Assembly (NCBI GenBank): GCA_028455995.1
Contig: JABELC010000003.1
Location: 3,782,001 to 3,846,000, forward strand
Reading direction: 5' to 3'
Source of the DNA: Scleromitrula shiraiana
Lineage: Eukaryota; Ascomycota; Leotiomycetes; Helotiales; Sclerotiniaceae
Length of the DNA: 64,000 nucleotides
Positions 53,001 to 64,000 of this stretch are shown here, piece after piece (position 1 is the stretch's first letter; each line of letters begins with the position of its first letter). The position numbers and the translations under genes are program-made. The notes under the pieces are model-generated. The model ran no database searches. It saw only the letters and a program-made list of their open reading frames with translations, and was not told the origin of the DNA.

Positions 53001-54604
53001 AACTAGTTTATTGGTGTAATTAACAGCCGTATAAATCAAAATATGATCATCACTTGAGGCATACTGGAGGATTTGTCCAAGTACAGTGTTTTCTCTCTTT
53101 TGCTTTTTTGAGCTTATATTTTTTTCTCCATTTAACAAGTGATGCGAGCGTTGTATAGCGGCGGAAGACTATGATGCCCTTACTGCCCAAGTGGTCAGAA
53201 AACAGAAAATAAGAACAAGAAAAATATCTCCAAAAACCCCCAAGCCCCCTGGGTCTACCTGTGGATCATATATATCAACAATTAGCCGAGTAAGCTGACT
53301 ATATAAGTTGATCTCCCTTCAATTCACGACGATTCGGAAGATACTTCTCAAGTAAAATAATACCTTGATTACTTATCTAAGATTCTTGGAGGGTTCTGTT
53401 TTTGCGGGAGTTCGTGGGCGTGCTGCAATCCTAATTCCAGTGACTAAAACAATTGATAGACGTGGATGATTATTATAATTTTGATCCAAATGTAGGATTT
53501 TTCAGAGGGAAGAATAAGCCGTGGAAGTCACTGCTACCAGCGTAGCTTACTTAGCATTTTAACAACAATACTTCAAGACAGAACCTTGTCTTCTAATTAA
53601 GTAGAACGCTCAAGAAAATTTGAAGCTGTATATTGTTATCTTCTCCTTTCCCACGTATGGGTAGAAAGTATTTGCGAAAGCCATTTCGAAAGACAGAATT
53701 TAGTTTTTATTGGTCTGAAAGCTGGCAGGCAGCCTTGAGATCGATATTCATGTAACTATGGTCAGATAAGAAAAAGGGGGAAAGCTATCAAATCTTTGAG
53801 ACGACACAGCGTGCATTCATAGCTACTGGGATTGATTGCTCAACATCGGAGAAGACAAACCATTCACCTCTTCGGAGCTTCCGGACTTCCGGACTTCATC
53901 TCATAAGTTGTTTTCGAGGTAGTATATGGGAATGAGAATTTGCTTTGGAGGTCTTATATTTATCATCAGGTTAATCATACAAATATGAATTGCATGAAGG
54001 AAAGATTGGATCTTCACCAACTTGGCCAAAATCATACATCTAGCTATATGACGTGTGCTAGAAACAAATATATTCTTAATTCTGTTCCATCGACAATAGT
54101 ATTGAAAAGTTTCGAAGGTGTCAAAGTGATCGAAAATATATTTTTGTCACTCTTTTGCGGGGTACATACTACAATTTCACCGGAATCATGGCGGAAAAAT
54201 AATATTTCATCTCGCATTTATTTTGAAAACAAATCTTGATGGCATTATCGACGTCGGTTTAGTGTTCGCCAAGAATTTTCCTCGCATTTTCTTCTCTCAA
54301 CTTACCCCGCGAATTGCAGCGCATAGTAATCAGATTAATATCATATATATCAAAAACTTTAAGCTTAAATGTACCCCAACAACTATTTCTACAGAAATTT
54401 TATTGATGTGCAGAATTTTGATCTACCGTCAACAACTTGTAGAGTTTGCGTGCTTCCGGTGGCTACTCGGTCGTTGTCATTATAAATATGAGTATTGGAA
54501 CTCATCGAGTCTCAAGACTCATTATTATCTAAGTTCCTTCATGTGATCAATTTCTCTACTCCATTATCTACATCATAAAGTCTAAATTATCATAATTATT
54601 CACG
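53001..54604. other. 1.6 kb spacer without genes
   Basis: Only featureless short frames occur (for example 53940-54239). AT-rich in the right half. No repeats recognised apart from a doubled TTCCGGAC near 53878-53893. Confidence 0.5.
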
Positions 54605-55565
54605 GGTTTGGAATTCATGTATTGCTTCTCGCGTCGGCGATCCTCGATGCTGCTATAGCTTCAACCATTCCTCATTCATCTTATCGAAAGATGATAAAGT
54701 TTCTGGTCCGGCTGCTTTCTTTCTCGCTGGTGATTCAACAACAGCTGTCCAATCTACCGGGGGCGGTGGCTGGGGAAATGGGTTCTTGACAACTCTCCGT
54801 AATGGTGCTGGCGGAATCAATTATGGACATAATGGCGCTACGACTGTTTCTTTTGTTTCCGGTGGTGACTGGGCAAACGCTCTGGCTTCAGTCACCAAAT
54901 ACAAGCAGTCATATACTTCATTTGTTACAATTCAGGTACGCGAGCTAAACATGAGCCAGAAGTAATATTAAATCCATTTCTAGTTCGGACATAATGTTCA
55001 GAAGCCAGCAGCCAATATCTCCGTGGCTCAGTTCACAGCCAATCTTGTCAAAATGGCCAATGATGTATGGACAGCAGGAGCGAACCCAGTATGTTGAATG
55101 ATGCATCGTCCATGTCAACTTACATTTCTTGAAGCTAATCCAACTTAACATCTTGGTCACTTCTCTAACCCGACGAAACTTTAACAGTTCTGGTCTCGTG
55201 GTCGAAGATCTTGCTGTTGTATACAAGCCAGTGGAACAATGGCAGCTGCAAAAAGTGTTGGATCACTGTACATCGATCTAAATCGTGCCTCCACCGATTA
55301 TGTGGATGATATCGAAGCAACAAATTCTGCTACCTACAACTTAGTGCCCACAGATTTCACGCATATCAACAGCGCAGGATCAGTACTATTTGGTAACATA
55401 GTTGGCGGACTGATAGAATCTGCTGTAGGAAGTTCTCTGGGGTTGGATATCAAACAGTATACATTACCAAATGATACAATCGCGCAGTCAACTGCATCTG
55501 GGAGTTACATATATCCATCAGGATTTGGAACAATACCTAACAATACATTACCGGCGACTGTGTAA
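54605..55565 (+). pseudogene. Rhamnogalacturonan acetylesterase (CE12-type) with frameshifts
   Basis: A signal-peptide-like stretch (VLLLASAILDAAIAS, from 54619) lies in a different frame from the mature part, with no ATG in the right frame. The catalytic frame reads FFLAGDSTTAVQS (GDS nucleophile block), then intron 54936-54983, FGHNVQKP (normally GHND; the Asp is Val here), intron 55089-55134, and LVTSLTRRNFNSSGLVVEDL. Between 55201 and 55239 the frame slips by one base, and MAAAKSVGSLYIDLNRASTDY continues to PTDFTHINSAG (the DxxH catalytic pair) and the stop at 55565. Family members deacetylate the pectin backbone and are secreted. Two slips, no proper start and the GHND change together indicate a dead gene. 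Confidence 0.78.
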
Positions 55566-56051
55566 CAAGATTTCATGTTGGTATTGGAGGACTTTAATTT
55601 GTATTTTGCATTGGAGAAAATGAAGTTTCCCTTTACTAGCTAGACTCAACTGTTCAACATGGTGTGTTTAATTCTGGGAAACGTGAAGACATAGTTCAAA
55701 TCAACTCTGTTCAACGCATTGACTTCGATGGATCTTGAGAAACATTACCTGCATTTGTACCAATGGTTGTTATGCTCATAACTTTGTATGCTAAATGTTC
55801 ACCTTGGTGTCGCAAAGTGCTTCAGATTCAACTTCAAATTCAAAGTAGTTCATTTTGGAAGTTTCCAACTATAGCAATCAAGGTATCCTAAGATCCAAAA
55901 TCTAAATTGGTAAATGTCTGACATCATTCTCTTGGTATTTTTCTTAGAGAGAAACTCCTCTACTCCGAGCCTCTTCCTTTGATTTCGTGAATTTTAAATT
56001 CTTTTCCCGCCCCATGGTGTATTGCGGTTCAATATCCAAACACACTCCACC
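55566..56051. other. Convergent 3' spacer
   Basis: Lies between the acetylesterase relic and the stop of the ADP-ribosyltransferase candidate. No features. Confidence 0.5.
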
Positions 56052-57403
56052 TCAATCTGCGTGGAATTCAGCCGAGTCAAATGCCTTCAACATCCTTGAT
56101 TGGATATCTTTAGTCACTAGGATCGGTGATTCTTCATAAATGACGTCGAAAGGAAGAATAAAAACGTAACGAATAGTAAGAAACGAAAGTTCTGATTGAC
56201 CAAGTACGTGAACAGGTTCGTCATCTGCAAACATCTCATCAGGCTTTCTGATTTTAGAATATTCGCAACCAAACAAGACACCACAGTTGTAGTATGGGTA
56301 TTTACGCGCGATTGGGTGTTGTTGGCTAGAATACACGAGATAGCGTCCGTTTCGATCCGCATAGCTCCACGATGTTTTCGGTGCTTCTGCAGTCCATAAT
56401 GTCGAGCTGAGATGCTTATAAGCATGACTTGTTGCCTTCAATCCACCCGACAATATTGCGGGCAAAAATGGCATATTAGTTCCATGGAAAAGTACCATCC
56501 GACGTGAATCCGTCGATTTTCCTTTCTTCGAACCAGGCACCGTAGATGGAATAGAAGATCTGAATAGGAATTGACGAACAGACTTCGGGAACCCTGAGAT
56601 TCTGAGTTCATTCGTCGCCAGTTTCAGCATTGGTGTATATTTAGAGTGTATGTGATTCACCAGCTCTTGCATGTGGTTTGGAAGATCTTGCAAAAAGGAT
56701 GCCAACTTTATGTCCGATGATTCAGTAGTCATGTTGTGGGGGATATCAGCCAAGTCTTTCGTTGATATATAGATTGAAGTGCCCGTAAATTTGACTTTGG
56801 TAGCACTTGCGGTAGACGATCTTGTAAGATCAAAGGCGGAACCAAGTAACAGACTTATCGCATCAGGATTTGAGCGGATTGATCTAAATAGTTCCAAGAT
56901 CTTCGATGGTATGTTGAATTTGGGTGGTGTAATGGTTAACTGTTTCAACCGATCCACAGACGAAGACTCACTGTTGTTGTTGTTGTCTTGGTCGGTTGTT
57001 CGAGATTTACCATTCTGGTTTGCCATACTACAATAGGTAACAGTCAGCTCTATACACTCAAATCTGTTCTCCTTACTTACTAGGCTATCACGAGCGTTCC
57101 AATGTGATGAAATTTGAGAGGACGATTTCCTGGAGTACGTAAGTTCATTGCTGCAATATCAGCCGCGAGCTTGTCAGATGTTGTCGTCCACAACTTTGCG
57201 ATCGTTTCAACAATCTCTTCGTCTGCCATGGTTTCTTCTTCGAGATAATCAAGGTTGTGTAATGTCCATAACGCTTGCAATTTAGGCTTCAAGGAAAGCG
57301 CATTGAATGGTATTTTTGCTGCACGAAGCTTGTTGATAAGTTGGGTTTTGGTGATAGAATGAGTATCCTCTACACGAAGTTGAAGATCGGGTGAGGAAGC
57401 CAT
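56052..57403 (-). CDS. PARP-like ADP-ribosyltransferase candidate with SAP-like N-terminus
   Basis: Exons 57403-57081 and 57027-56052, with a 53 bp GTAAGT...GTAG intron, give 432 residues. The N-terminal TKTQLINKLRAAKIPFNALS LKPKLQALW resembles a SAP DNA-binding motif. After a low-complexity linker, the second half shows RMVLFHGTNMPFLPAILSGGL near residue 285, then SSTLWTAEAPKTSWSYADR and YNCGVLFGCEY. This matches the order H-G-T, strand with a ...S..YA helix, and core beta-strand of PARP-type ADP-ribosyltransferases. The third catalytic residue (Glu in PARP1) cannot be fixed. If active it would use NAD+ to modify proteins or nucleic acids, perhaps at DNA. Splicing is needed: the second exon alone would begin at an internal Met. 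It is flanked by a relic and a long gene desert. Confidence 0.62.
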
Positions 57404-60400
57404 TCTTAGTTATCGGAAATCTGAATTGATTATGGGCTTTTGTAATGGTTTGAGTATGGTGAGAAAATGATGGTTGGAGTGTTTTGTTGAACGTTTGCTA
57501 ACTTAAATGTTCGAATAGAGGGTGGCCCTGAAGAACTCGTAGATCTATTTATGTTTGCACCAGTATTCAAGCCCTTCGAAACAAGGACTCGAGGTTCCAA
57601 GTAGCGAGGAGAACATCCAAGTCACTATGTTTCGAGAAGCTAGAGACCATCAACTTTGGATGTTATGAGAATCCAATGACCACTTAGTTATGTTCTCGAA
57701 TATGGGAGAATATTCGAGTTCCAGATATTTTATACAACTGAGTAAAATGTTATACTAGGCTACGACAAATTTTAGATGCTGGAAAGCTCCCATGGTAGAA
57801 CGGGAAGTAAATAACTTGAAGCGTCATGATTTCATAACTTGAATCATTCTCGCTAGCACCCAATTCATGGTTTTTCTAGTATTTACAAACCCCATCAAGA
57901 TAGCTCCTTTCAAGCGTCCTACATGAAAGAATTATAACTACCTTCATGCTACAACTAGGACTGGATGGAATAATATGAGAAGCATTAAGAATGCATGCTT
58001 GGTAGTACATTCTGGCATTGTCAAGGACTATCCCAACATTTGTCCATATCTAACATTAACTTTCAGACTCTCTAGCAGATAGTAGAAAGTTCCTTTTAAT
58101 CCTGCTGCCTTTCGTTGTATTTGTAATATGTGAAACACCGATTTTGTTGTATAGGACGAGCAATGTTGAATTTTTAGACTCATGCACCATTCAACAAGTT
58201 TTAGTAGTAGATGGTAAAGTCATACTAGATGTCCTTGCGTTATGACACAAATGATATATATGTCTATTGATACCACAAGACTGTCACTCGACATCACTTT
58301 TATGTGTATTTTGACAAGGAATATTCAGTTCAAGATCTCGCAAACCTACCTTCGAAATGGTTAGACAAAAAAAAGAGTCGCGTGTAATGGGAAACGTAGA
58401 GGAGGAATGAAAATCGTTAAATAGAATACCACGTTCAGCTTGCGAGCGTTTTGCGAATGTGAATTGTTCTGCATCCGGAGGACGATTATCTCTCTGGTGG
58501 CTTACATCAAAGTATGTATCACAGTATGCTCGTAGACCTAATTGATGATTGTTGTGAAGACACTAGGCAGTCTGTAGGGCTGACTGCGGGGTGAAATTTA
58601 CAGTGAACACTGCAGGAACATCCCATATCGGACGACTATCATTGATCTGATGGCATTAGTATGAAAAGCTTCACATTTACTCCTTACCATCCTTTCTGTT
58701 ATATCTATATTCTATAATGCCACTATATACCGGAATTCCAAAGCCTTTTCTCTGTACCATTCCTTCGCCCCCAATTTGAACAACCGTGTGGCGTATGCAT
58801 ATGCCCTTAGCTTACCTACTTAGGTAGTGAAACTTTACTTGCGACGAGTTTCAACCTATCTTACTTCATCTTCTATCTTGTTAGAGTTCTCCAGAAGCTT
58901 TCATGATAATTCATTTCGGCGCGCATTTCCCTGGAAATTTCTTCTTGTAGATGCTGTCGATCTCAACAATCCGTTGTTGTCGATTTGGTGAGTTTTATGC
59001 ACGATTACAGTCAATCGTAGCAAATGCCATTATATCATAGGATTGATTATAACTTCTATAGAATTTCAGTAGGATTTAACGAGAAAGCGATATCGCGATT
59101 TCCGAACACTATCCTCTCCTTCGTACCTATGCCATCGATGGTCGCATTGTTGGTACGCACAAATAATAGGTTGTGATAGCTATTGGATAGGTGCGGACGA
59201 TAGTGCGAGGAGACCCGTACTATAAGAAATACAAGAAAAATACCAATACAGTTGGGTGGCAACATTATCCCCATTCTACATGGAGCTATAGTCAGAAAGT
59301 TCCTTCGCTTCAAGCAATGTTTTGTTTGAACGAAATCTTAAGAAGTTTCTTCGCCTTTGCTCTTCAGATAATTTCCTCCGTTTTATAGAGGACTCACGGA
59401 GCATGTACCAGTTCACAGAATGTTCACAAAATGTTATACAATGATTAATCTAACCCCGCGCAGATTATCGAGATGATATGGCGTTGTGGATGTCTAGTTC
59501 TAATCATGACTTATCAATCTGGGATACCCCTTTCGATGTTTTTGAATACCCCTAGAACACGTACTGCAGTGCACTTCCAAAGAATTTCAAATGATCAGCG
59601 GGCGGGGCATATTTATTGTTGTTCCAAAACTTTAACGTCAATTTTCAGAGTAAAAAGCTTGCATTTCCATTCATTTTGATTCCCCCAATCGCAGAAGCCA
59701 CGACATAAACTGAACACCGATGAAAGCTCTCGTACCTGTTCTTAAGTTAAATATCGACAGTATAAATTGCGTAGCTGTACACACTGACACTACAGAATGA
59801 TATTTCAGAATGTACAGTTCAACCTTGGTTTCAACTGATTCTCATGGTGAAACCAACATCTCATGAAGATGGGTCGTGTTTTCAGACGAATTTCAGATTT
59901 CTAAGGCTCACCTTACTACTACGAATACCTGTCAAGGATGCAAATTGATTTTCAATTTAAAAGCAATGCCATAAGACCCTGAAAGTTGCACGAGTGGATT
60001 GAGAATAATATGTAATGAAAGCACTGAAGGCTCTTGAACAGTCAACCCCAGGGACTACTCAAATAATTGTCAAAGGGGTTCTCAAATCATATCATCCTAG
60101 TTTTCTGATCACCACTGAAGTTCATACTGAGATTCTTGGCACTACTATACACCCTGTACTCTACTGGTCATGAATTTAGATAGTATTTACCTTACTACAA
60201 CGTTCTGCAGTGGTATTACGTCACATTTCCCAATGTGCATTCATTATTTATGTCTGCTGAGCATACTTTTTCATCCATTTGGTATGTTTTTATCTCTGCT
60301 ATTTGAGCATGACACGGCTCTCTTCGAATTTCGAAACTATTATTTTTTATTGGAGGAAAGTACGTTGGGAAAAAGAAACCATAGTATTTTAATTTCCTTG

Positions 60401-60813
60401 ATGCATGGACTATTGAACCTAGTGGTAGGTTGGTGATATGATTCGTCAAAGCCATCTGCCATTGCCCCAATTATCGTAACGTACCTTGGTACCGGTATTG
60501 AGATAAAGCATAAAGACCTGATATCAATCGCTGTCTCTTTCCATGTTTTAATCTTCCCCTTATTCCAAGTCGATAGAATAACTAACACACAGTGGAACTG
60601 CAATAGAAATCGCCTTTCTACTCGGCTGGGCCGGGTTGCATTCATATTAAATTTGCTATTCGCTCCACCTGACCCTTGCTTTCCGATGCCGCTAATCTAG
60701 AAAAACTGTATGGTGTTCATCTTGGAAATGTACACTGAAATCCAATATGTTAATTATGGGAGGAATTTTCAAGTAATTGTCCACGATATCCTAGTATATC
60801 CTCAAAATTCAAA
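57404..60813. other. 3.4 kb gene desert
   Basis: No gene is supported. Frames of 60-100 codons (for example 59056-59313 minus, 60170-60436 plus, 60340-60645 minus) lack domains and overlap one another. No repeat family was recognised by eye. Confidence 0.5.
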
Positions 60814-61047
60814 ATGCCACAAACAGTGAAGGGTCGACCATGGAATCAACTCTACGCTAAAACTTCGTTTTACGGTGAACATGTGGGGTGGGTCAACGGT
60901 TTTATGGGTCAGTATACATTGGTGCCCACACACTGTTTACCATCTCTCTACTTTTGACCCTTGCTCAGTGACATTTGAACCAAGGATGTTCCGAGTCCTA
61001 TTTCCTTAGATGAAGATGGAAACTTCGTTAAAGAAACCTTGATCCTC
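60814..61047 (+). pseudogene. Possible gene remnant
   Basis: MPQTVKGRPWNQLYAKTSFY with GEHVGWVNGFM reads like a real first exon and is followed by a possible intron (GTCAGT...GCTCAG). Downstream, KDVPSPISLDEDGNFVKETL reads as protein up to a GTAAGT donor, but in a frame where a TGA precedes it. No family is recognised and no further exon was found, so this is a decayed gene or chance. Confidence 0.25.
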
Positions 61048-61417
61048 GTAAGTATTGTCCTTAACTGGTCACGCTCTCTATGAAGTTATATCTTCATTTT
61101 CCTGTGATTTTGAGTGATTGGAACTGTCATTTCTTTTCTGGGTACCATCTTGTTTTCTCTAGAATCCGATAGGATGAGATTATTAAGGAATGAGAAGTCT
61201 GTGCTCTAAATCCATATTAAACATTCGATGAGAAATTGATATACTTATACGATTGGGCCATGCTTGAACTACCGACAAATGGGAGTTCAACCGTCTTCCC
61301 TTTTATGTGCTCTCCTTCCCGCTGTATTCCTTTTCGGCTCTTGTGCTTTCACAGTTAATCGTCAGCTGAGCTGATGTAGAAGCTAATAATTAACTCCAAC
61401 TGAGTTCGACTTGAGTG
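61048..61417. other. Upstream region of the receptor gene
   Basis: Non-coding, with a palindromic CAGCTGAGCTGATG region near 61363. Nothing else seen. Confidence 0.4.
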
Positions 61418-62715
61418 ATGGCAGGTGATCAAAAGCCGTTTCAGATTGTAGTTGTAACTACAATTTTCTTCCTTCTTGCGTGGATATTCGTCGCTTTACG
61501 TTGTTATGTCAGAATCGTAGTTCTACAAGCCTTTGGGGCCGATGATGCCCTCACTATCAGTTCTTTGGTAGGGCCAGATATTCTCAATCTTACACTTCGC
61601 TAACAAGTATTAGATCACTTTTTCTTTGGCAGTTGGTTTTTGTTGGGGAGGAGTATCTACGGGCCTGGGACAACATGCTGCTAGTTTATCACTTGATGAG
61701 ATTGTGCACGTAAATATGGTATGTTACCTGATGACTATATGTGATCTACTTTCTTAACATGGATGTTCATGCAGTATTGGTGTCTCTCAGAGATCCTATA
61801 TATTCCTACAATCGCCATGGTTAAAATGTCGATCGCTCTTTACTTGAATCGAATTGCGGTCAAACCAGTGCATATCTGGACCATCACTTTATCCGTGGGA
61901 GTATTCACAGTTTCCAGTTTCATCTTTTTCATCCTTTTACTCATACAATGCCAACCGGTATCTTACTTTTGGCGTCAAACCATCCCAGGCACTGAAGGAA
62001 TTTGCTGGGATGGAAGGATCCTCGGTGCTGTAGCTTTTGTGTATTCGGCGGTGAGCATTTTGGTAGATATTTCTCTAGGAATTGTCCCCGCCTTTATCGT
62101 TGCGGACCTTCAGATAAGTCAACGAACGAAAGTCGCTATTGCTGTAACATTAGCTTTGGGCTCCGTGTAAGTATTTTCTGCTTTGATATATCGAATTTCA
62201 TGGATCTATAACTGATGAAAAAAAAGAGGGAGCATATCCACAATTGTCAGAATTCCATTCTTATTTAGTCTTATTTCCAGCGAAGACCACGTGTACCATA
62301 TAGCGTTAGTATCCTCGATCTACCATTTTAATGCAACTCTAACCCTCATGAATGTAGGAATGTTATCAGTGTAACAGTTGTAGAGATGGCGGCGGGCATT
62401 ATCACATGCTGCTTAGCAACGTTGAAGCCGCTATTACGAACATTTTTCGATAAACGCGACGGCTCGTTCGGATCGCAAGGAAATCTCCACAGTCGAGACC
62501 GGAGACACAACCAACTGGGAGGACCAAATGATATACAATTACAGCTTCGACCAGATTTGAGAATTGTGGGCTTTACGACTATAATTACCAGTAATGGGCG
62601 ATCGTCTAGCTTGAATAGAAGTATTGATGTTAAAACGGAGACTTGGTTTACGACTGCCGATGATACGAGTGGGAAGGCCATAACGGTAGTAGAGCCTATG
62701 TATCATATTAGATGA
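61418..62715 (+). CDS. Pth11-like/rhodopsin-domain seven-helix membrane protein
   Basis: Five exons (61418-61567, 61614-61718, 61775-62166, 62227-62304, 62358-62715) join in frame to 360 residues. Segments in order: VVVTTIFFLLAWIFVALRCYVR, GADDALTISSL, FSLAVGFCWGGVSTGLGQHA, YWCLSEILYIPTIAMVKMSIALYLNRI, a long helix pair, CQPVSYFWRQTIPGTEGICWD, LVDISLGIVPAFIVADLQIS, then STIVRIPFLF and VTVVEMAAGIITCCLATLKPLL, and a hydrophilic tail. These are the signatures of the fungal rhodopsin-like integral membrane family that includes Pth11-type receptors. The tail (GSFGSQGNLHSRDRR) is cytosolic. It lacks an N-terminal CFEM domain. Ligand unknown. Confidence 0.87.
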
Positions 62716-63529
62716 GATTAAACATGGTAATGGATTCTAACGAGAATTTTCCTATTATATATAGCAGTTCTCAGTTAGCGTTCACAGGCAATCTTAATCA
62801 CTTCCTCTTGTAATCGATCTGATCTGGGAGAGCTATGAACCTTAGACATATATGGGGGGTTGTGCTTCAGTACTGGTTATTGTTAGGTCATATCATGGAA
62901 GAGTGGAGATACCTTCACATAGAGAAAAGCTAGGGCTCAAAGAATGGGTTGGCGTAATATATGGAAGTTCACAGGGTGTCATAGGACGGCAATTCCAAGT
63001 AGAATGATAATATTCTGATATCGTTTGTGGTGAACGGAAGTATGGAAGTCGTGAAATTCGAAGATCATCTGCAATCACTTGGGCCCCAAGCCGTAGAAAT
63101 TTTCTTTTATGTCTTGAAAGAGTAACCTTTAGGAAGGGTGAGTTCTTTGATTCATAGCCCAGAACTTGTCGAATTTTATCTTTATGTTTCTCATAGTTAC
63201 TGCAATCTAAAACCTACAATCTAGAATACAGTTAGAGGGAGCTTCACTTAAACTACACGAGTTCCTGTTGACATTGCCGAATTTTTTTTCGCATAATTGA
63301 TAACAGTCCTGATGGTGGTAAAAATGTAAGGCGGAAGTGCGGTATCGCCCAGAAGAAGTCCGAGATGAGAAAGTATAGATGAGTTGTGCGACTTGATGAT
63401 CACTAGATACTTTTGACTAAGAGACAGGCGATCCTGAAGTGCAGGATGCTTGTCTAGACGATCGTGCAACTCTTTGATCTCTTTTCCAGCTCATTTTTCA
63501 TGATTGTTCTGCACGTTAACTTACTATAC
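62716..63529. other. Spacer before solo LTR 2
   Basis: Two short minus-strand frames (62893-63078, 63248-63469) without recognisable domains. No gene supported. Confidence 0.45.
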
Positions 63530-63713
63530 TGACGGTGCACGTGGTTGGTACATGCCTCTTATATTACTATATAATTGACATAGCCTTTCGGCCACGATTC
63601 ACTCTTTTAATTAATATATATGATTCTTTTCTTCGTACTTCATATAAAGAAAAAGATCATATATGAATATACGTTTTTACTATTGTTAACAATTTACTTA
63701 AATGATCCCAACA
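63530..63713 (-). mobile_element. Solo LTR (184 bp) with TATAC target duplication
   Basis: A diverged copy of the LTR at 12634-12831. The + strand starts TGACGGTGCACGTGGTTGG and ends ATCCCAACA. In between it keeps GGCCACG, CTTCGTAC and the ordering of blocks, but is much richer in A/T. It is flanked by TATAC at 63525-63529 and 63714-63718. The many C/G to T/A differences from the first copy suggest age or repeat-induced mutation. Confidence 0.78.
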
Positions 63714-64000
63714 TATACTAAGATATCGAAAATAAAAATTCTGTCCAACAGCTCGCGGATAGTGTAAATTTCCATAAAGAGAACATATTCCGATTTACCT
63801 TGCATTAAGTATCAATACCTGAGCAATGTTGGTCTATGTATGTCAAGTGAATCTAGTTATTGAACTCAACAGCAAGACAGCCAATCATGAGCCTACTACA
63901 GCATTTTTCGAAGTCGTTGATTCTCGCCATAACCGCAGCCACACTGCTGCAATCTCGAATATACGGCAAATCAAGCAAAACTCGGTTCAACACTTAGCTG
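63714..64000. other. Right edge of the window
   Basis: A 36-codon frame at 63887-63997 starts MSLLQHFSKSLILAITAATL like a signal peptide and then stops. It could be the first exon of a gene lying beyond the window, or a chance frame. Confidence 0.25.

Noticed and set aside
53940..54546. Two consecutive + strand frames of about 100 codons
   Set aside because: No domain, no splice-linked continuation and AT-driven composition.
1..64000. CRISPR arrays, rRNA or tRNA genes
   Set aside because: Tandem repeats present are microsatellites without spacers; no rRNA-like block or convincing tRNA box A/box B pair was found by eye. A tRNAscan run would be decisive.

Overview
The window is nuclear DNA of a filamentous ascomycete (Pezizomycotina). 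A Leotiomycete of the Botrytis/Sclerotinia kind is my inference, not a proof. The evidence is: compact genes with 45-90 bp GT-AG introns (often GTAAGT or GTATGT), AT-rich spacers with microsatellites, and fungal families (SLX4, Mnn-type mannosyltransferase, GH76, Pth11-like receptor, CPD photolyase, eS21). Coding strands alternate and there are no operons.

Left part (1-15.5 kb): an AT-rich block with a decayed palindrome, a PSMA-like M28 peptidase (2328-4819), then a gene-poor microsatellite stretch and a dead gene (8.1-8.9 kb). Next comes a tandem BTB/POZ family: two intron-containing genes and a third copy that has lost its BTB core. The second BTB gene is interrupted near its 3' end by a 198 bp solo LTR flanked by a CTGAT duplication; the LTR itself supplies the present stop codon. 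A related solo LTR with a TATAC duplication lies at 63.5 kb.

Middle part (15.5-49.7 kb): mostly housekeeping genes. They are a Golgi mannosyltransferase, a coiled-coil protein, an ERD2-type K/HDEL receptor with a long acidic tail, a GH76 mannanase, a small coiled-coil protein, a photolyase, a Fic-domain protein, a Nudix hydrolase, a protein whose first coding exon is only ATG, a Tim17-like membrane protein, proline dehydrogenase, SLX4, ribosomal protein eS21 and an 88-residue two-helix protein in three exons. Between 29.6 and 34.0 kb lie two broken genes side by side: a cytochrome P450 and an ankyrin-SPRY gene, each with several in-frame stops.

Right part (49.7-64 kb): accessory and gene-poor. 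It holds a short-chain dehydrogenase relic, a type I membrane protein, a frameshifted rhamnogalacturonan acetylesterase, a PARP-like ADP-ribosyltransferase candidate with a SAP-like N-terminus, a Pth11-like seven-helix receptor and the second solo LTR.

Two patterns cut across the annotation. First, at least nine GC-rich islands, mostly in genes, switch from C-rich to G-rich on the + strand, always in the same order whatever the gene's strand. Second, the accessory segments carry many decayed genes, several with nonsense codons one C-to-T change from a sense codon. I saw no CRISPR array, rRNA or convincing tRNA.
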